Notes: a model not told the origin generated them from the letters alone. Positions 1 to 7,796 are shown, numbered from the stretch's first letter. The stretch: 32,308 nt of DNA from CAZBUH01 sp964495095 (GCA_964495095.1 CAZBUH010000007.1:1-32308), one strand, 5' to 3'. Numbers and translations: made by a program.

Positions 1-258
1 AAGGTCGATGCCGTCTATTATTATCGGGTGGCACATGGGTATAAGGTCCGGCGTGCGCTTTGCCCCCATGACCCCGGCTATTTGGGCCACTGTGAGCACG
101 TCGCCTTTTTTCATACCGCCCGTCTTTATAAGCCGGAAGGTTTCCTCATTTACAAGGACGCTTGCCGCAGCCGACGCCGTGCGGCGGGTGACGTCCTTTG
201 AGCCTACGTCCACCATCTTTGCCCGGCCCTGATCGTTAAAGTGTGTAAAATCGCTCAT
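1..258 (-). CDS. moaC: Cyclic pyranopterin monophosphate synthase MoaC (5' part, cut by window edge)
   Basis: MoaC converts the MoaA product (3',8-cyclo-GTP) to cyclic pyranopterin monophosphate in molybdenum cofactor synthesis, in the cytoplasm. The 86 N-terminal codons are visible; the rest lies beyond the window. The reverse-strand translation begins MSDFTHFNDQGRAKMVDVG and continues with DVTRRTASA, then MGAKRTPDLIPMCHP. These are the N-terminal MoaC signatures: the AKMVDV motif, the TRR(T/I)A motif, and the family PxCHP motif including its conserved His. The ATG at 258 lies 4 bases after the moaA stop, so the two are almost certainly cotranscribed and perhaps translationally coupled. It is the last visible gene of the mod/moe/moa operon that starts near 6292. 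No oddity is seen in the visible part. Confidence 0.93.
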   Translation of the reverse strand, partial: MSDFTHFNDQGRAKMVDVGSKDVTRRTASAAASVLVNEETFRLIKTGGMKKGDVLTVAQIAGVMGAKRTPDLIPMCHPIIIDGIDL

Positions 259-262
259 AATA

Positions 263-1216
263 TCATCCGCCTATCTGATTCATATTCCGCCCGGCCTGGC
301 TTATTTGCTCCGCGGACAGCTCCGGATGGCAGGCGGGCTTTGATTTTATGGTTTCCGCCATGGCCTGCCGCATACCGTCTATATCCATGCCCTTTATTGA
401 GCGCTCGTCGGCGGAGTGGAGGCATGATTTCAGCTTGCCGTCCGACGTGAGGCGGATCCTGTTGCATTTGCCGCAGAAAAGGTCGCTGAGAGGGCTTATA
501 AGCCCGATATTGCCCTGGGCACCGGGGAGCTTATAGAGCCGGGCCACCCCGCCGTCGCTGTCCTGGGGTATAAGCTCCGGCAGCTGCTCCAGAACGGCGG
601 AGCAGGGGATATAGGCGCCTTTTCCAAAGTCCGGGTTATCCCTCATGGGCATAAGCTCGATAAAGCGCACATCCACAGGATAAGTCCTGGTAAGGGACGC
701 AAGCTCGCCTATCTCATCGTCATTGAAGCCGCCTATAAGGACGGAATTTACCTTTATTTTCTTAAATCCCGCCGCCAAAGCGTGGTTAAGGCCCCGGAGC
801 GCGTCGTCAACATTGCCCCGGCGGGTGATGTAGGCGTATTTTTCCGGGTCAAGAGTGTCGATGCTTATGTTAACTCTCTGTACTCCGGCCTGACGGAGAG
901 GGCCTGCCAACTCCGTAAGGAGGGTGCCGTTTGTGGTGAGGCACACGTCCTGTATGCCCTCTACGGCGGAGGCCCTGCTGCATATGGAGAGGATATTCTT
1001 TTTTACAAGAGGCTCGCCGCCGGTTATCCGGAGCTTTTTTATGCCCAGGCTTGCCGCCGCTTCCACCGCAGTTATCATTTCGTCCTCTGTGAGCATCTCC
1101 TCATGGGATTTGAGGCACACGCCGTCGGCGGGCATGCAGTAGCGGCACCGGAGGTTGCACAGATCGGTGACGGAGAGCCGGAGATAAGTTATTTCTCTGC
1201 CGAAAAAATCAACCAT
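263..1216 (-). CDS. moaA: GTP 3',8-cyclase MoaA (radical SAM)
   Basis: MoaA performs the first step of molybdenum cofactor synthesis: radical-SAM rearrangement of GTP to 3',8-cyclo-GTP, the MoaC substrate. The 317 residues are close to the usual family length. The N-terminal radical SAM cluster motif is C20-x3-C24-x2-C27 in TDLCNLRCRYCMP, followed by ITGGEPL (SAM-binding GGEP). The second, GTP-binding [4Fe-4S] site is visible near the C-terminus as FCGKCNRIRLTSDGKLKSCL, and the protein ends in the conserved Gly-Gly tail (QIGG). Start: ATG at 1216, with no strong Shine-Dalgarno visible; upstream extension is blocked because the previous gene ends at 1255. It lies between a molybdopterin-binding protein gene and moaC in a common operon. 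Confidence 0.97.
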   Translation of the reverse strand: MVDFFGREITYLRLSVTDLCNLRCRYCMPADGVCLKSHEEMLTEDEMITAVEAAASLGIKKLRITGGEPLVKKNILSICSRASAVEGIQDVCLTTNGTLLTELAGPLRQAGVQRVNISIDTLDPEKYAYITRRGNVDDALRGLNHALAAGFKKIKVNSVLIGGFNDDEIGELASLTRTYPVDVRFIELMPMRDNPDFGKGAYIPCSAVLEQLPELIPQDSDGGVARLYKLPGAQGNIGLISPLSDLFCGKCNRIRLTSDGKLKSCLHSADERSIKGMDIDGMRQAMAETIKSKPACHPELSAEQISQAGRNMNQIGG

Positions 1217-1254
1217 TTTAAATCACAGCCCTGAATAATATTGATTGCCGGATA

Positions 1255-2271
1255 TCAGTACCGGCCGAAGGTGCAGTTGGGGTAATGGCAGCTTTTGCAC
1301 TGCTGGCAAAGACCGCCGTCGCCGAGCCTTATAAGGTCGGATTTCGTGAGCTTCAGGCCGGTGAATATCTGGGGCAGAAGCACGTCGAAAATTGTGGTGG
1401 GGAGGCTTATCGCGGCCCCGGGCACACCAATTACGGCGACGTCGCCAAGATATGCCGTAAGGGTCATGTTCCCCGGCTGGGAGGGGACGCCGTGGCTTAT
1501 TATCTCCGCACCCAACTGCCGTATGGCCGTAGGCGTCAGATCGTCCGGGTCCACCGACATGCCGCCGGTGAATATGAGAAAATCCGCCCCGGCCTCAAGA
1601 TACTTTTTCGCGGCGCCGGTTATCATGTCCAAATCATCGTCGCAGATGGAGACGCCCAGTATCTCCGAGGGGTAGTTTTTGAGCTTTGCCCTGACCACCG
1701 GCTCGAATTTATCCTTTATTCTTCCGCTGAAAATCTCGGAGCCCGTTATTATGACGCCGGCCTTTAAAAATTTGTAGGGCAGCAGCTCCAGGAGCTTTCC
1801 CGCGCCGCAAAGCTTTTCGGCCTCGATTATCTGCCTTTCCTCTGTCACAAGAGGCACTATGCGCATGGAGGCGAGGCGCATGCCCGGCTCCACGGGGTAG
1901 TGGTCGGGGATTGTGGATATGGTTATATCGCCGATGGAGTTAATTTTGTTTAAAAGCTCCGTGTCCACCCGGAACATGCCGCGGCTGTCTGCCGTGAGAA
2001 GGACCTTGCCCTCCGAGGGGCCGGTGTAGCGGGCGCCGTCCACCGGGGCCATGGCGGCCATGCGCAGCGCCGCGTCCTCCTCGTGTATTTCGCCGGCGTT
2101 TTCCTCCCAGATAAAAACAGTGCGCTTTCCAAGGTCCAGAAGCTTTGGCACGTCCTCTTCCGTTATAACGTGGCCCCGCTTGAAGGCGGCGCCCTTAAAG
2201 CCGTCCCGCATGGCTGTGATATCGTGGCACAGGGGCATGCCGACGGCGTTTTCCACATTGACTTTTTTCAT
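1255..2271 (-). CDS. Molybdopterin-binding (MoCF/MogA-like) domain protein with C-terminal Cys cluster
   Basis: The 338-residue protein has a MoCF/MogA-like molybdopterin-binding core at about residues 165-310: GVIITGSEIFSGRIKDKF, then FLIFTGGMSVDPDDLTP, then VPSQPGNMTLTAYLGDVAVIGVPGA. The TGGxSV(D)PDD segment is the family's molybdopterin/Mg-site signature. The N-terminal ~160 residues (MKKVNVENAVGMPLCHDIT...) resemble the N-terminal part of clostridial molybdopterin-binding proteins. The C-terminus carries a compact CxxCxxCxxxxC group (LCQQCKSCHYPNCTFG), perhaps an Fe-S cluster or zinc site. Its ATG overlaps the moeA stop by four bases (ATGA) and has AAAGGA upstream. A role in molybdopterin adenylylation or metal insertion next to MoeA is inferred from domain and context; the exact reaction is not shown by sequence. 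Confidence 0.85.
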   Translation of the reverse strand: MKKVNVENAVGMPLCHDITAMRDGFKGAAFKRGHVITEEDVPKLLDLGKRTVFIWEENAGEIHEEDAALRMAAMAPVDGARYTGPSEGKVLLTADSRGMFRVDTELLNKINSIGDITISTIPDHYPVEPGMRLASMRIVPLVTEERQIIEAEKLCGAGKLLELLPYKFLKAGVIITGSEIFSGRIKDKFEPVVRAKLKNYPSEILGVSICDDDLDMITGAAKKYLEAGADFLIFTGGMSVDPDDLTPTAIRQLGAEIISHGVPSQPGNMTLTAYLGDVAVIGVPGAAISLPTTIFDVLLPQIFTGLKLTKSDLIRLGDGGLCQQCKSCHYPNCTFGRY

Positions 2272-3473
2272 ATCAAAAATCCTTTCACCTTCGTTCCGGG
2301 AGGGATGGGGCCGCCGGAGGGCGGCACAATGGCGATGACATCGCAGCCTATGGAGCTGCTTATCACCACGTTGCCCTGGTCCCCGGGAATACGCATTTTA
2401 ACGTCCCCGCCGCTTAAATCCAGAGTGCCCCGGAGAAGCCTTGTGAATTTGCCGCCCTTTTTAAAGCCGGTCTCCAGAGTCACCGTTATCTCCCGCGGAA
2501 CCGGCTCTTTTTTGCCGCAGAGCCTGTTTATGGCGGGGGCGGCCACGGCGTAGAAATTGATTATGGAGGAGGCGGGATTCCCGGAGAGGCCGCAGACGGG
2601 CTTTCCGTCCTTTATGCCGTAAGCGCAGGCCATTCCCGGCTTTAAATCCACGCCCCGGGCCAGAAGCTCCGCGCCGGCGCGCTCCATGGCCTCCGGGGTC
2701 ATATCGTAATCGCCCACGGAGACGCCCCCTGTGAGCACAAGGCCGTGGCAGCTTTGAAGCCCTGCGGCTATAAGCCGGGCGATGTCCCCGGCGTCGTCTC
2801 CGGCAAGACCCAGATATTTAACTTCGCAGCCCAGCTTTTGGAGTGCGGTGCCTATGGAATAGCGGTTTGAATTATATATCTTTCCGTCGCTGAGCCTGTC
2901 TCCAAGCTCTGTAAGCTCGTTTCCCGTGGAGATAAGCCCGATTACCGGCTTTTTATAGACCTTTGGGGCGGAGACGCCCTGGGCGGCGAGAGAGGCGGAC
3001 AGGCCCGGGTCGATAACAGTGCCGGCCTCCGCCAGACAGGCGCCCTTTTTAACGTCCTCGCCGGCTCTTACGATGTTGGAGCCGGAGCCTACGGGGGCGA
3101 AAAAGGTGACGGTGCTGTCCGTATATTCCGTGACCTCGAATTTTTCCACAGCGTCGGCCCCCGGCGGCACAGGCGCTCCGGTGAGCACCTTTACGGCTGT
3201 TCCCCGTGTCACCTGAACGGCGGGCACGGCCCCTGCCGGGACCTCCTCTAAAATTTTCAGTGTGACCGGGCTATCCTGTGACGCGCTTTCAAGATCCGCC
3301 GAGCGGAAGGCGTAGCCGTCGTAGGGGGAGCGGTCAAAGGGGGGCACGTCACCGGCGGCCGTGAGCCTTTCGGCCAGCACACGTCCGGTGCAGTCCTCAA
3401 GGGGCACTGTTTCCGTGCCCACAGGGGACAAAAGGGATATGAGCCTGTCCCGCAGCTTGATATAACTTTCCAT
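2268..3473 (-). CDS. moeA: Molybdopterin molybdenumtransferase MoeA
   Basis: MoeA inserts molybdate into adenylylated molybdopterin to make Moco. The 401-residue length is typical. Visible signatures: VPPFDRSPYDGYAFR (MoeA N-terminal domain), KVLTGAPVPPGADAV, GLISTGNEL, VLTGGVSVGDYD (molybdopterin-binding loop) and CGLSGNPASSIINFY. I chose the ATG at 3473 (MESYIKLRDR), five bases after the modC stop; an in-frame ATG at 3551 would put 26 unrelated residues deep in modC. The spacing suggests translational coupling to modC, and the 3' end overlaps the next gene as ATGA. The C-terminal part (ITVTLETGFKKGGKF...) fits the MoeA C-terminal barrel. Confidence 0.95.
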   Translation of the reverse strand: MESYIKLRDRLISLLSPVGTETVPLEDCTGRVLAERLTAAGDVPPFDRSPYDGYAFRSADLESASQDSPVTLKILEEVPAGAVPAVQVTRGTAVKVLTGAPVPPGADAVEKFEVTEYTDSTVTFFAPVGSGSNIVRAGEDVKKGACLAEAGTVIDPGLSASLAAQGVSAPKVYKKPVIGLISTGNELTELGDRLSDGKIYNSNRYSIGTALQKLGCEVKYLGLAGDDAGDIARLIAAGLQSCHGLVLTGGVSVGDYDMTPEAMERAGAELLARGVDLKPGMACAYGIKDGKPVCGLSGNPASSIINFYAVAAPAINRLCGKKEPVPREITVTLETGFKKGGKFTRLLRGTLDLSGGDVKMRIPGDQGNVVISSSIGCDVIAIVPPSGGPIPPGTKVKGFLI

Positions 3474-3478
3474 ATTTT

Positions 3479-4522
3479 TCAGCCCTTCAGTAAAATGATA
3501 GAGTCCTCCGGGAGGCACACCTCCAGAGCTTCCCGGCGCAGGCTGCGCCAAAGCTCCTTATCCAGCTCCCAGCCAAATGGGGCCTTGCCCTGCCCGTCGG
3601 CGGAAGTCAGCATAACGGTGTAGGAGAAGGGGTTTTCAATCTCCGAGACTACACGGCATATAAATGAATTTGCGCCCGGGCCGGGCCGGATATCGTGCAT
3701 CCTGATGCCGACATATTCCGTATCCGGGGGGATGGACGGAACACTCAGGTCAATTCCCCAATCCGATGCCCTTACATGGTTGCTGTCGATAATTTTTGCG
3801 GGGGAGATGTTCTTGCAGCCGGTGAGGGCGGCTGCGGCACGGGTACGGGGATTTGCGAACACCTCTTTTTTTGCGCCGAAGCAGTCGATGGAGCCGTTAT
3901 TCATAACGGCTATTTTGTCCGAAAGCCGGAACACCTCGTCCCTGTCGTGGGAGACAAGGATCACCGTCCTGCCGAATTTTCTGATAACGCTGCGGACCTC
4001 CTGCTCAAGCCTGAAGCGCAGATGGCTGTCCAGCGCCGAAAAGGGCTCATCAAGAAGCAGAATGTTGGGGCTTGAGACAAGTATCCTGGCCAAAGCCGTC
4101 CTCTGCTGCTGGCCGCCGGAGAGTTGATGGGGATAGTGATTCAAAAGCTCCGACAGGCCAAAGCTCTGTATAAAATCCCGGCAGAGGGACTCCCGTCTGG
4201 ACTTGTCCTTTTCGCGCTTCGCACCGGCCCGGATGTTCTGCAGAACGGTCATATTGGGGAACAGGGCGTAGTTTTGAAAAAGAAGCCCCGTGTGCCGCTC
4301 CTGGGGGGAGAGGTTTATTTTTTTATCGGAATCAAAAAGCGTTACGCCGTCCACGGCTATTTTGCCTCTGTCCGGCTTTTCAATCCCGGCGATGCACTTT
4401 AAAGTCATGCTCTTGCCGCAGCCGGAGGCTCCAAGGAGAGCTACTACCTCATTATCGCCGGAAAAGCTTACGTTAAGGTGAAAGGAGCCGAGTTCCTTTT
4501 CAATGTCCACAAAAACAGACAC
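3479..4522 (-). CDS. modC: Molybdate ABC transporter ATP-binding protein ModC
   Basis: ModC is the ATPase of the ModABC importer, on the inner face of the membrane with ModB. Walker A is GASGCGKS at residues 31-38, the Q-loop is in LLFQNYALFPN, the ABC signature LSGGQQQR is at 134-141, Walker B with catalytic Glu is ILLLDEP at 154-160, and the switch His is in LVSHDRDE. Residues ~230-347 form a C-terminal extension typical of Mod/TOBE-type regulatory domains, where molybdate can bind. The start is GTG at 4522, one base after the modB stop, indicating translational coupling. At 347 residues it is close to family length. Specificity for molybdate (or tungstate) rests on the operon and the modB/modA partners. 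Confidence 0.93.
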   Translation of the reverse strand: MSVFVDIEKELGSFHLNVSFSGDNEVVALLGASGCGKSMTLKCIAGIEKPDRGKIAVDGVTLFDSDKKINLSPQERHTGLLFQNYALFPNMTVLQNIRAGAKREKDKSRRESLCRDFIQSFGLSELLNHYPHQLSGGQQQRTALARILVSSPNILLLDEPFSALDSHLRFRLEQEVRSVIRKFGRTVILVSHDRDEVFRLSDKIAVMNNGSIDCFGAKKEVFANPRTRAAAALTGCKNISPAKIIDSNHVRASDWGIDLSVPSIPPDTEYVGIRMHDIRPGPGANSFICRVVSEIENPFSYTVMLTSADGQGKAPFGWELDKELWRSLRREALEVCLPEDSIILLKG

Positions 4523-4523
4523 T

Positions 4524-5192
4524 TTACACCGCTCCTTTCCGCCGCTTTTTTTCCAGCATGTTTACCGCCAGAAGCACCACAAAGGAGATGGCCAGATTGA
4601 GAAGCACCCACTTGAAGGCCAGTGCGTCGTTGCCTGTCCGCCAGAGCTGGTAGACTGTGGTGGAAATCGTGGCTGTCCTGCCGGGAGTGTAGCCGGCTAT
4701 CATGCTTGTGGCTCCGTATTCTCCGAGAGCCCGGGCAAAAGCCAGCACCGTGCCGGCGATGATCCCCTGACGGCAGCAGGGGATGCGTATGCGCCAGAAA
4801 ATATAGGTGTTTGAAAGGCCGATGGATTTACCGGAATAGGCCAGAGTGTCGTCAAAGCTCTCGAAAGCGCCCCGGGCAGTCCTGTACATAAGCGGGAATA
4901 TTACCACCACGGTGGCAAAAATGGCCGACCACCAGGTCATGGTGAGCTTCAGACCGAAAACCTCCAGAAACCAGGAGCCAATAAGCCGCTTCGGCCCAAG
5001 TACCCTTAAAAGAAGATAGCCCACTACCGTGGGGGGCAAAACCAGAGGCAGCGTTAATATAACATCCAGAACGCCCTTTACGAGCTTTGGCGCTTTGGCG
5101 ATGTAATAGGCCGAGAAAATGCCGATAAAAAATACCACCACAGCGCTGATAAGCGCTATCCTGAGGGAGTTCCACAGAGGAAACAGATCCAT
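4524..5192 (-). CDS. modB: Molybdate ABC transporter permease ModB
   Basis: A 222-residue inner-membrane permease with about five hydrophobic segments, starting in SLRIALISAVVVFFIGI. The cytoplasmic coupling (EAA-type) loop is visible as FWRIRIPCCRQGIIAGTVLAFARALGEYG, and LPLVLPPTVVGYLLL is the ModB-type signature. It dimerises and couples to ModC to move molybdate delivered by ModA. AAGGAGG lies 5 bases before the ATG. A strong hairpin separates it from modA (see 5219-5248), which may lower its expression relative to the binding protein. Length and motifs are normal for ModB. Confidence 0.94.
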   Translation of the reverse strand: MDLFPLWNSLRIALISAVVVFFIGIFSAYYIAKAPKLVKGVLDVILTLPLVLPPTVVGYLLLRVLGPKRLIGSWFLEVFGLKLTMTWWSAIFATVVVIFPLMYRTARGAFESFDDTLAYSGKSIGLSNTYIFWRIRIPCCRQGIIAGTVLAFARALGEYGATSMIAGYTPGRTATISTTVYQLWRTGNDALAFKWVLLNLAISFVVLLAVNMLEKKRRKGAV

Positions 5193-5218
5193 ATTTTCCT
5201 CCTTTTTCCTATTTATAA

Positions 5219-5248
5219 AATTTGCGGGCGTTTTGCCGCCCGCAAATT
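5219..5248 (-). terminator. Intercistronic hairpin between modA and modB, terminator or attenuator
   Basis: A 12-bp perfect stem (AATTTGCGGGCG paired with its complement at 5237-5248) has a 6-base loop and is followed on the minus strand by a short AT-rich run (TTTATAAA). It lies 13 bases after the modA stop and before the modB Shine-Dalgarno. The T-run is weak, so partial termination or protection of the modA mRNA 3' end is the likely effect (inference). Confidence 0.65.
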
Positions 5249-5261
5249 ATGTGAGACTTTT

Positions 5262-6110
5262 TTACGCAACGGGGGTGAAGCCGACATTTTCAAATACGGC
5301 GTCAGCCTCGTCCGTGGTAAGGTAGCTGAGGAAAGCCTGAGCGGCGTCGGGATTTTTGGAGATGTTCAGCACGGCGGCGGGGTAGATGACCTGACCGCAC
5401 ATCTCGGCGGTGGCCGTATCCACTACCGTGAGTCCGGCGGAGAAGGCGTCGGTCTGGTATATGATGCCGCAGTCGACCGTGGCCTCAGAGACCTGGGTCG
5501 TAACCTCCTTGACGTTTGAGCCGTATGTGACGCTGCCGGAGGATGCCAGATCTTCTTCGCTTAAGCCGTAATAGGCCAGAATCTTCTGAGTGTACTGGCC
5601 AACCGGAACGTCGGAGTTGCCCATTGCAAGCACGATGGAGCCGCTCTCCAGTCCGGACTTCATGTCGTCATAGGAGTTGATGTTTGCGGGATTGCCCTCG
5701 GGAACCGCCAGAGCCACCTTGTTTTCCAGAATGTCAAAGCGGGCGCCATCCAGAACAAAGTCAAGTCCCTCGGTGTTTACATCAGCGCTTGCGGTTATAT
5801 CAAGCTGATCCATCTGTTTCTGACCGGCAGAAATGAAAATGTCACAGTCGGCGCCTTCCTGGATCTGTGTTTTGAGCGTGCCGGAGGAGTCAAAGGTAAA
5901 CAGGATTTTTACATTTTCGTTATCTGCCATGTATTTTTCGCCAAGCTCCGTAAGAGTTTCCTGCATGGAGGCGGCGGCGAAAACGATAAGCTCCACAGAC
6001 TCGTTATCAGGAGCCTCGGTTGCGGAGTCATCGCCGGAGCCGCTGCTGCAGCCGGCGAAAAGGCAGATGGACATACAGAGTGCCAGAATGAGTGCGATGG
6101 TCTTTTTCAT
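5262..6110 (-). CDS. modA: Molybdate-binding lipoprotein ModA
   Basis: ModA captures molybdate outside the membrane and passes it to ModBC. The start at 6110 is set by a classic lipoprotein signal (MKKTIALILALCMSICLFAGC, lipobox LFAGC with Cys21) and by AAGGAG 9 bases upstream. An in-frame reading to 6308 would translate the riboswitch leader and is rejected. The mature part begins with a Ser/Gly/Glu linker, then VELIVFAAASMQETLTELGEKY, and TFDSSGTLKTQIQEGADCDIFISAG, the ModA ligand-site segments with anion-binding serines. IVLAMGNSDVPVGQYTQ and CGIIYQTDA are further family motifs. The 282-residue precursor is normal length. First gene of the operon, downstream of a Moco-type leader. Confidence 0.95.
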   Translation of the reverse strand: MKKTIALILALCMSICLFAGCSSGSGDDSATEAPDNESVELIVFAAASMQETLTELGEKYMADNENVKILFTFDSSGTLKTQIQEGADCDIFISAGQKQMDQLDITASADVNTEGLDFVLDGARFDILENKVALAVPEGNPANINSYDDMKSGLESGSIVLAMGNSDVPVGQYTQKILAYYGLSEEDLASSGSVTYGSNVKEVTTQVSEATVDCGIIYQTDAFSAGLTVVDTATAEMCGQVIYPAAVLNISKNPDAAQAFLSYLTTDEADAVFENVGFTPVA

Positions 6111-6130
6111 TGCTTTTTTCTCCTTTTTAA

Positions 6131-6162
6131 ATAAAAATATCCGTCTTCTTAAAAGACGGATA
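6131..6162 (-). terminator. Riboswitch-linked intrinsic terminator in the modA leader
   Basis: On the minus strand a 10-bp stem (TATCCGTCTT, 6162-6153, with AAGACGGATA, 6147-6138) with a 5-base loop is followed by TTTTT (6137-6133). It ends about 10 bases before the modA Shine-Dalgarno. Its 5' arm TCCGTCT can instead pair with AGACGGA at 6205-6199, part of the upstream aptamer, which gives an alternative antiterminator. Confidence 0.8.
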
Positions 6163-6194
6163 CAAAAGCAAGGGGCAAGGCCGTGCACTGCAAT

Positions 6195-6280
6195 GTATTC
6201 CGTCTCCTTTTCAATAAGGAAGGCCGCCCCGTTTCCAGAACGACCCCGGCCGGACCTCCATAGCAAAGCCACAGGAGATA
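6195..6280 (-). promoter_or_regulatory. Moco riboswitch-like aptamer (possible tungsten-cofactor variant)
   Basis: This leader RNA folds into nested stems: a closing helix TCTCCT (6278-6273) with AGGAGA (6208-6203); GGCCG (6251-6247) with CGGCC (6226-6222); AGG (6257-6255) with CCT (6219-6217); and an inner hairpin CGTT/AACG closing CTGGA. A GGUCCGGCC core followed by GGGGUCG...GAAACGGGG and GGCCUUCC is reminiscent of the Moco RNA motif, which controls molybdate transport and Moco synthesis operons. Position just downstream of the promoter, upstream of a terminator and in front of modA supports it. I recognise it from memory of the motif and from context; a covariance model search was not possible. 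Which cofactor it senses (Moco or tungsten form) is undecided. Confidence 0.72.
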
Positions 6281-6298
6281 AGGCTCGAAGACAACAAT

Positions 6299-6327
6299 AA
6301 TATAGCATTGCGCTGAAGAGATGTCAA
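6299..6327 (-). promoter_or_regulatory. Sigma-A-type promoter of the mod/moe/moa operon
   Basis: On the minus strand, TTGACA (6327-6322), a 17-base spacer and TATATT (6304-6299) match the housekeeping consensus (-35 six of six, -10 five of six). Predicted transcription starts near 6292, about 15 bases before the first riboswitch helix, so almost the whole leader is the aptamer and terminator. Confidence 0.85.
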
Positions 6328-6360
6328 GGAATTTTAGCGTTTGGGACGGAATGGCGCACT

Positions 6361-7554
6361 TTAAAGGGGCGCCGCTCCGTTTTTCGGTGCTCTCCAGCCC
6401 ATAATGGCGGCGGCAAGGGCGGACAGCTGCTCTGCGCTCTCAGAGGACAGGGCTGAGTGCAGCGTGACAGTTGGCTGCAGGACGGTGATGTTCTTCATCT
6501 TCGCAAGCTCCGAGGTGATAAGCCGCGCGGCGGTGGGGGCCCATGAGCCGTTTTCGATTATTCCCACGGAGCGGCCCTGGTAGTTCCTGTTTGCCAGCAT
6601 ACCCAGGAAGGTGGAGACGGGCGGGAAAAGCTCCGTATCCTTTGTGATGGAGGCCACGACCATTTTGTCGTACCGGAAAGCTGCCTCCACGGCCTCCGCA
6701 ATGTCGCAGCGGGCCAAATCAAAGTATTCGATTTTTCCCGCTCCTCCGGCCCGGAGCAGCTCTGTGAGCTTCCCGGCCGCCGCAGCGGTGTTGCCGTGGA
6801 TGGAGCCGCAGACGACGCAGACGCCCCTGTCCTCCGGGGCGTAGCTGCTCCAGAGAGAGTATTTTTCGATATAATGGCTCAAATCGCCGGATAAAATGGA
6901 GCCGTGGAGGGGGCATATGCGGCGTATTTCGACGGGGGCGAGCTTCTTAATAAGCGCCTGCACCGAGGGGCCGTAGCGGCCCACGATGTTAAAGTAGTAC
7001 CGTCTGGCCTCGCAGTCCCAGTCCTGGTCGTCATCGGCACCGAATTTGCCGAAGGCGTCGGCGGAAAAAAGGAGCTTCTCAGTCTCCTCGTAGGAGACCA
7101 TGACCTCGGGCCAGTGCACCATGGGGGCCATTATGAATTTCAGCCTGTGGCTGCCCAAATCGAGCACGTCGCCCTCTGTTACGGAGACAGTGCGGCCGGA
7201 GTAGTCGCTGCCTGTGAGCTGCTTTAAAAGGATAAAGGTCTTGGGGTTGCCCACAAGCTTCATCTCCGGGTATTTTTCCGCCAGGACGCTGAGGGAGCCG
7301 GAGTGGTCGGGCTCCATGTGGGAGATTACAAGATAGTCCGGGGCCCTGCCGTTCAGAACGGACTGGAGGTTTTTCAGCCAGCTTTCTGTAAAGTCAGCGT
7401 CCACTGTGTCCATTACTGCGATTTTGTCGTCGAGAATGACGTATGAATTGTAGGTTACGCCGTCGGGGACCGGATATTGGGATTCAAACAGGTCTATCTC
7501 CCTGTCCTCGACGCCAATGTATTTTACTGAGTCGGAAATAATTGTGTTTATCAT
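6361..7554 (-). CDS. Flavodiiron protein (FprA-type oxygen or NO reductase)
   Basis: A 397-residue cytoplasmic two-domain enzyme that reduces O2 to water, or NO, in anaerobes. The N-terminal metallo-beta-lactamase-like domain (~1-240) carries the diiron ligands H79-x-E81-x-D83-H84 in SHMEPDHSG, H147 (MVHWPEV), D166 (FSADAFG) and a His in CPLHGS (~H217). Residues ~245-390 are a flavodoxin domain with the FMN loop CGSIHGNT and SWAPTAA. No rubredoxin domain is fused, so electrons must come from a separate rubredoxin or other donor. I chose ATG 7554 (MINTIISDSV): AAGGAG lies 8 bases upstream, whereas the in-frame ATG at 7584 overlaps no such site. It precedes the mod operon on the same strand with no clear terminator between. 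Confidence 0.93.
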   Translation of the reverse strand: MINTIISDSVKYIGVEDREIDLFESQYPVPDGVTYNSYVILDDKIAVMDTVDADFTESWLKNLQSVLNGRAPDYLVISHMEPDHSGSLSVLAEKYPEMKLVGNPKTFILLKQLTGSDYSGRTVSVTEGDVLDLGSHRLKFIMAPMVHWPEVMVSYEETEKLLFSADAFGKFGADDDQDWDCEARRYYFNIVGRYGPSVQALIKKLAPVEIRRICPLHGSILSGDLSHYIEKYSLWSSYAPEDRGVCVVCGSIHGNTAAAAGKLTELLRAGGAGKIEYFDLARCDIAEAVEAAFRYDKMVVASITKDTELFPPVSTFLGMLANRNYQGRSVGIIENGSWAPTAARLITSELAKMKNITVLQPTVTLHSALSSESAEQLSALAAAIMGWRAPKNGAAPL

Positions 7555-7594
7555 TTGGAACGCTCCTTTTTGTAATTTACGCACAATACCGTCA

Positions 7595-7627
7595 CTTATA
7601 TGTTATCACAAATGCGGTAAAAGTAAA
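7595..7627 (-). promoter_or_regulatory. Possible promoter of the flavodiiron gene
   Basis: Two overlapping weak readings exist on the minus strand: TTTACT-16-TAACAT or TTTACC-15-TATAAG. Neither is close to consensus in both boxes and spacing, so this is only a tentative placement in the 240-base divergent gap to metF. Confidence 0.3.
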
Positions 7628-7731
7628 GTGAGTTTTGCTATTATATTGCCGGCGGCTGCATACGGTCAGCTTTTATGGGCTGTTAAACGGGGCAGTGCGC
7701 AAAGATAAAGGACAAAAAAGTGAAAATCCCC

Positions 7732-7761
7732 TTGACAAACCGCCGGATAAGGTGAAATACT
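7732..7761 (+). promoter_or_regulatory. Probable promoter of metF-metH
   Basis: TTGACA (7732-7737), an 18-base spacer and AATACT (7756-7761), 36 bases before the metF ATG. The short leader leaves no room for an S-box, T-box or B12 riboswitch, and I saw no such fold here. Confidence 0.55.
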
Positions 7762-7796
7762 ACATATAAGCAAATCAAATGAAATGGGAGTTAAAA

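Noticed and set aside
6111..6308. In-frame upstream extension of modA
   Set aside because: It would translate the riboswitch and terminator. The lipoprotein signal and AAGGAG fix the start at 6110.
7740..7796. S-box, T-box or B12 riboswitch in front of metF
   Set aside because: The leader is only about 30-35 bases after the predicted start and no matching fold is visible.
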